The notes below the pieces were generated by a model, which made no database searches, was not told where the DNA came from, and saw nothing but the letters and a program-made list of their open reading frames with translations. Source: Apoderus coryli (Eukaryota > Arthropoda > Insecta > Coleoptera > Attelabidae). Taken from it: a stretch of DNA of 64,000 bases. A program made the position numbers and the translations under genes. Each line of letters opens with the position of its first letter. The stretch's first letter is position 1. This document shows positions 60,901 to 64,000 of the stretch, piece by piece. The stretch is taken from NCBI GenBank assembly GCA_911728435.2, contig OU452199.1:15200860-15264859 (forward strand), given 5' to 3'.

Positions 60901-60973
60901 GCCACGATAGTTTAATTGGTTAAAACACCTGACCGGCAATTGGGAGATGTTGGTTCAAATCCAGCTTGTGTCA
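60901..60973 (+). tRNA. tRNA-like sequence, unit 2
   Basis: Identical to the unit 1 copy in all stems and boxes, with the same C33 and the same T7 run downstream. Confidence 0.6.
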
Positions 60974-61227
60974 CGAGATTTTTTTGATTCGTACAAGTTA
61001 GTTTATTTCATTTTTCTTTGTATATCGGTGATATACTATACTCTGTCAACTTAGTTGAATATCTTTGTTTGTTTATTTATATTTATATTTATTTGCGATG
61101 AGCAAAAGAGAAATAACATTGCATTATGGCAGTGTGTAGTCTATGTTGCCTTTGAATTAAAAGGTCGAGGCGTAGCACAGCACATAGGAAGCAAGGCATG
61201 TACGAATTAAAGAAGTTTCTTTCATGT

Positions 61228-61300
61228 GCCACGATAGTTTAATTGGTTAAAACACCTGACCGGCAATTGGGAGATGTTGGTTCAAATCCAGCTTGTGTCA
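61228..61300 (+). tRNA. tRNA-like sequence, unit 3
   Basis: Identical to units 1 and 2; the unit carrying it is truncated about 100 bases downstream by a TA microsatellite. Confidence 0.6.
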
Positions 61301-61424
61301 CGAGATTTTTTTGATTCGTACAAGTTAGTTTATTTCATTTTTCTTTGTATATCGGTGATATACTATACTCTGTCAACTTAGTTGAATATCTTTGTTTGTT
61401 TATTTATATATATATATATATATG

Positions 61425-61803
61425 GGATATAGCAAATTTTGCGGCACGTTCTAGGCCGCATTTTTGGACCAATCGAAACAAAATTTGGTTGGAAAATCGG
61501 CTACGTCAAGGAATCGCGTGAGTTCGTTGGCGATTGATATCGGAGAGTTAATTTTAAAATTTAAAAGTTTAAAAAAAAGTCATAGTTTTTTCATTGTTAA
61601 TAGAAAATACCGATGTTACATATCAGATGATAGAGCACTTAAATCTCTACAATGTTTATTTGGAGAGTTTTTTCATCGCTGCCATATTTAAATAAATGTA
61701 AGTCAATATAAAGTAACAAAAAATAAAAAAATGTATTATAGTATAATGGGTATTTCAATTAAAGTAACTGTCACTATGACACTTGGGTTATATTTGACGA
61801 CGA
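61425..61803. other. Short spacer after the array
   Basis: A 75-codon frame at 61464-61691 is open across slightly GC-richer sequence at its start. No motif was recognised. Confidence 0.35.
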
Positions 61804-63220
61804 AATAATAATAATAAACAGTTTATTTGTAATCCTCAGTACAAAAAATCATACTATGATACCATAAATAGATTATAACTTGGATTACAAAAGGGTTTAA
61901 ACGGCAGCAGAGCTGATCTTAAATTTTAATCCAATGAATTAATATACTATAAAGTTCTATTATTCGCAACAGTACATATATTTTAAATAATAACGTAAAG
62001 AAAAAATCAATTAGAGATGTAACAAAAATTTTTAACTAATGCGTTCATTCGAGAGTATGAGACGTAATGTGCTGGAATAATTATATTAGTTCTGCTCATC
62101 CATTAGAGTTCTTCGATATAAGCTTCTGAAACCTGGTATTTTTAATGTTTGTAAATATTATAGGAGAATGACTTGAGAAACAAAGCACTACTGTGAAGAG
62201 GCAGCGAAGCCCTCTAAATCGAACATTCAGATTATGTACATCACATCTAAATGTTATTTTATCATATAAATATGGAGGATGTTATTTAAGGATAACACTA
62301 TGAAACAAACATCCCATGTGGAGCCTACGCCTTCTCTCCATATTCAACCACCCAGCGAAACTAATTTATGTGAAACAGGATCGAATTTAGGGATACCGTA
62401 AATATACCTTAAACAACATTTCCGAACACGATGAATTCCATTTTTATCCACTACTGAGAGGCATGGTCCATAAACCGAATCCCTATAATTAAAACGGCAT
62501 AACACCAAGGCATCTGTAAGTCTAATTTTTAAAAAGTTTCAAATTAGCATATGCTTTACTTAGACATCTAATAACATGTTGCTTGAATCGAAGGTCGTTA
62601 TCAATCTCCAGACCAAGACTCATTGCAAATTTTTTACTCTGAAGTATATTGTTCTCTATTTCAATTTTTAACTGTTGCTCTGCAATATTTTTCTGTTTAC
62701 CTAAAACAATGAATGAGGAGTTAAGAGAGTTAATATACATATGATGGTGGCTTGAAAATTGCACCAAATGAGATAAGTCCTAGTTAATTAAATTTGTTTA
62801 TATCTGAAATATCAAAAAGAACTTTAATTGTCTATCGTCGGCATATTCATAGTTTTTTGAAAACTGAAGACAAGAATAAATTATGTTTGATGTATAAATA
62901 CAAAAAAGCAGAGGCACCAGAACCGAACCCTGAGGAACCCCACTTACTACCCTGCCCTTATCAGACACGCCTCTATCAGTTTCGGTATATTGCAATCTAT
63001 CTGTTAAGTAATCTTTAATTAGTTCAATGGACGATACTGAGAATCCCGAATAGCGCAGCACTGATAAAAGGATTTCGTGATTAACTTTTTAAAACGCTTT
63101 AGAATAATCAAGTAAAATCAATGCTACCATCCCTCCACGATCAATATCAAGAGTGCCGTAGTACAACTAAAGCCCTTACGAAATCCGGATTGCCTATTTG
63201 GATGATGTTATAATTTTTGA
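61804..63220 (-). pseudogene. LINE reverse transcriptase, 5' truncated, with 3' tail (Jockey/CR1-like)
   Basis: Minus-strand order: QSGFRKGFSCTTALL, then LLDYSKAF followed by a stop at the next residue, KVNHEILLSVLRYSGFS, VSGVPQGSVLVPLLFCIYTS and YEYADD (the catalytic pair intact). After a shift come SLGLEIDNDLRFKQHVIRCL and the thumb region SVYGPCLSVVDKNGI with KFDPVSHKLVSLGG. The 3' end has AATAAACTGTTTATTATTAT, an ATT tail like that of the 51-kb LINE. At least two stops and two frameshifts are present, and the endonuclease is missing. Active polymerase is not possible. Confidence 0.88.
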
Positions 63221-64000
63221 AAAATTCTAAGATTTGATGACACATAATCTAAATAAAATTATAACGGAATATTTTAGGAGAGTTAGTAGTTTAATTCCAA
63301 ACAGAGCAGGCATACAAACGCTTTGCGCATTAAGTAAAATTAGATTAATACATTGACAATCATATAAAGCTAGCCACAAATATCTATTTTTCTATCTTTA
63401 AAATATAAAAATTAGGGGGTGATAAGGCCAGATCGTTCAATAAAACAAGTAAATTAACGCCTTTGAAAAATGTGTGAGAAGTTTCAGGCAATAAAAATAA
63501 CAACACATCAGAAGCGTTCGAATAAAATCATAAGATATATTTGATAATTCCGGAAAAAGTTTTATTTATATGAATAGAGTGGTTAGGAAGATAGGAGGCT
63601 ATGGGGTATATATTCGGTTTGGAAAACGACTATCGAGGAAAAAGAAGAAGATATGAATTGGGTGAATTGTTGCTATGTTTTAGTGGTTGTGTACAAAATT
63701 ATTATTATACAATCGACCGTGTATACTATTCTGTCAAAAACAGGCAATTTAAAACAAACGAAAAATGACATGAGCGAGCGCCTCTACTAAAAATGTTTCC
63801 TTATACCATTTACGCGTGACTTTTGATCCTCACTGTATAAATTAAACCTAAACTGATATAGCAAGCACTGATATTACAAAAATTCCTATACAATATTCAT
63901 CTAAAAAATAACATAGGTACAGTTAGATAACATTTGCATAAAATAAAGTACAACTACTTATCTTTTTAATTGATCCAAAAAGATAAGCTGATAAAGTGTA
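63221..64000. other. AT-rich DNA to the window end
   Basis: Nothing recognised. Confidence 0.5.

Larger units (their letters stand above)
60478..61424 (+). repeat. Three-unit tandem array, period 327 bp, bounded by TA microsatellites
   Basis: Units start with GAATTAAAAGGTCGAGGCGT at 60500, 60827 and 61154. The first two are full length, and the third stops at TTTATTTATA where a TA run (about 61404-61424) takes over; another TA run (60478-60499) precedes unit 1. Units are almost identical; the one change I noticed is GCATGTATG in unit 1 against GCATGTACG in units 2 and 3. Each unit contains a tRNA-like sequence and a pol III stop. The array is recent, or is homogenised. Confidence 0.93.

Noticed and set aside
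60478..61424. CRISPR-like array
   Set aside because: The 327-bp units repeat in full without unique spacers, and the genome is eukaryotic.

Overview
The window looks like nuclear DNA from an insect. It is strongly AT-rich, has introns with GT/AG borders, and carries the last three coding exons of the homeobox gene Distal-less (Dll) on the + strand at 12048-17067. The order cannot be fixed from the sequence. The Dll C-terminal tail resembles beetle Dll as I remember it, but I could not check this. The exons for the N-terminus and homeodomain residues 1-44 were not found and should lie before base 1, so the intron inside the homeobox is at least 12 kb long.

Layout. 1-12047 is read as Dll intron: AT-rich, with two GC-richer islands, one diverged tandem duplication and almost no recognisable transposons. 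12048-17067 holds three exons (175, 262 and 19 coding bases) whose phases fit exactly and give 151 residues plus a stop. A 3' UTR with several AATAAA candidates follows to about 17.85 kb. No further host gene was recognised after that. From about 21.5 kb to the end the DNA is a graveyard of mobile elements.

Mobile elements. Four mariner remnants lie near 23.5, 35.8, 46.1 and 58.5 kb. There is also a DDE transposase scrap near 21.7 kb and a pogo/Tigger-like transposase remnant at 50.6-51.3 kb. Several non-LTR retrotransposon (LINE) fragments are present: an endonuclease domain at 30.3-31.1 kb, RT fragments at 51.3, 56.6 and 62.5 kb, RNase H-bearing fragments at 52.1-53.3 and 59.9-60.3 kb, and several 3' tails ending in ATT repeats. 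One LTR retrotransposon (37735-39905, minus strand) is structurally complete, with near-identical LTRs and a 5-bp target duplication. It has shrunk to a single 359-codon chimeric ORF whose RT motif A aspartate is replaced by tyrosine.

Most unusual parts. A cluster of large palindromic (foldback) elements lies between 36 and 49 kb, including a solo copy of one palindrome arm that ends exactly at the arm's inner border. A three-unit tandem array of a 327-bp repeat at 60.5-61.4 kb carries, in each unit, a 73-nt tRNA-like cloverleaf with intact A and B boxes and a T7 pol III stop. A family of about 520 bp elements occurs at 25.9, 31.6 and 34.8 kb and is bounded on one side by a TTTTTCTACGACTGT motif. 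No prokaryotic features, CRISPR arrays or operons are present.
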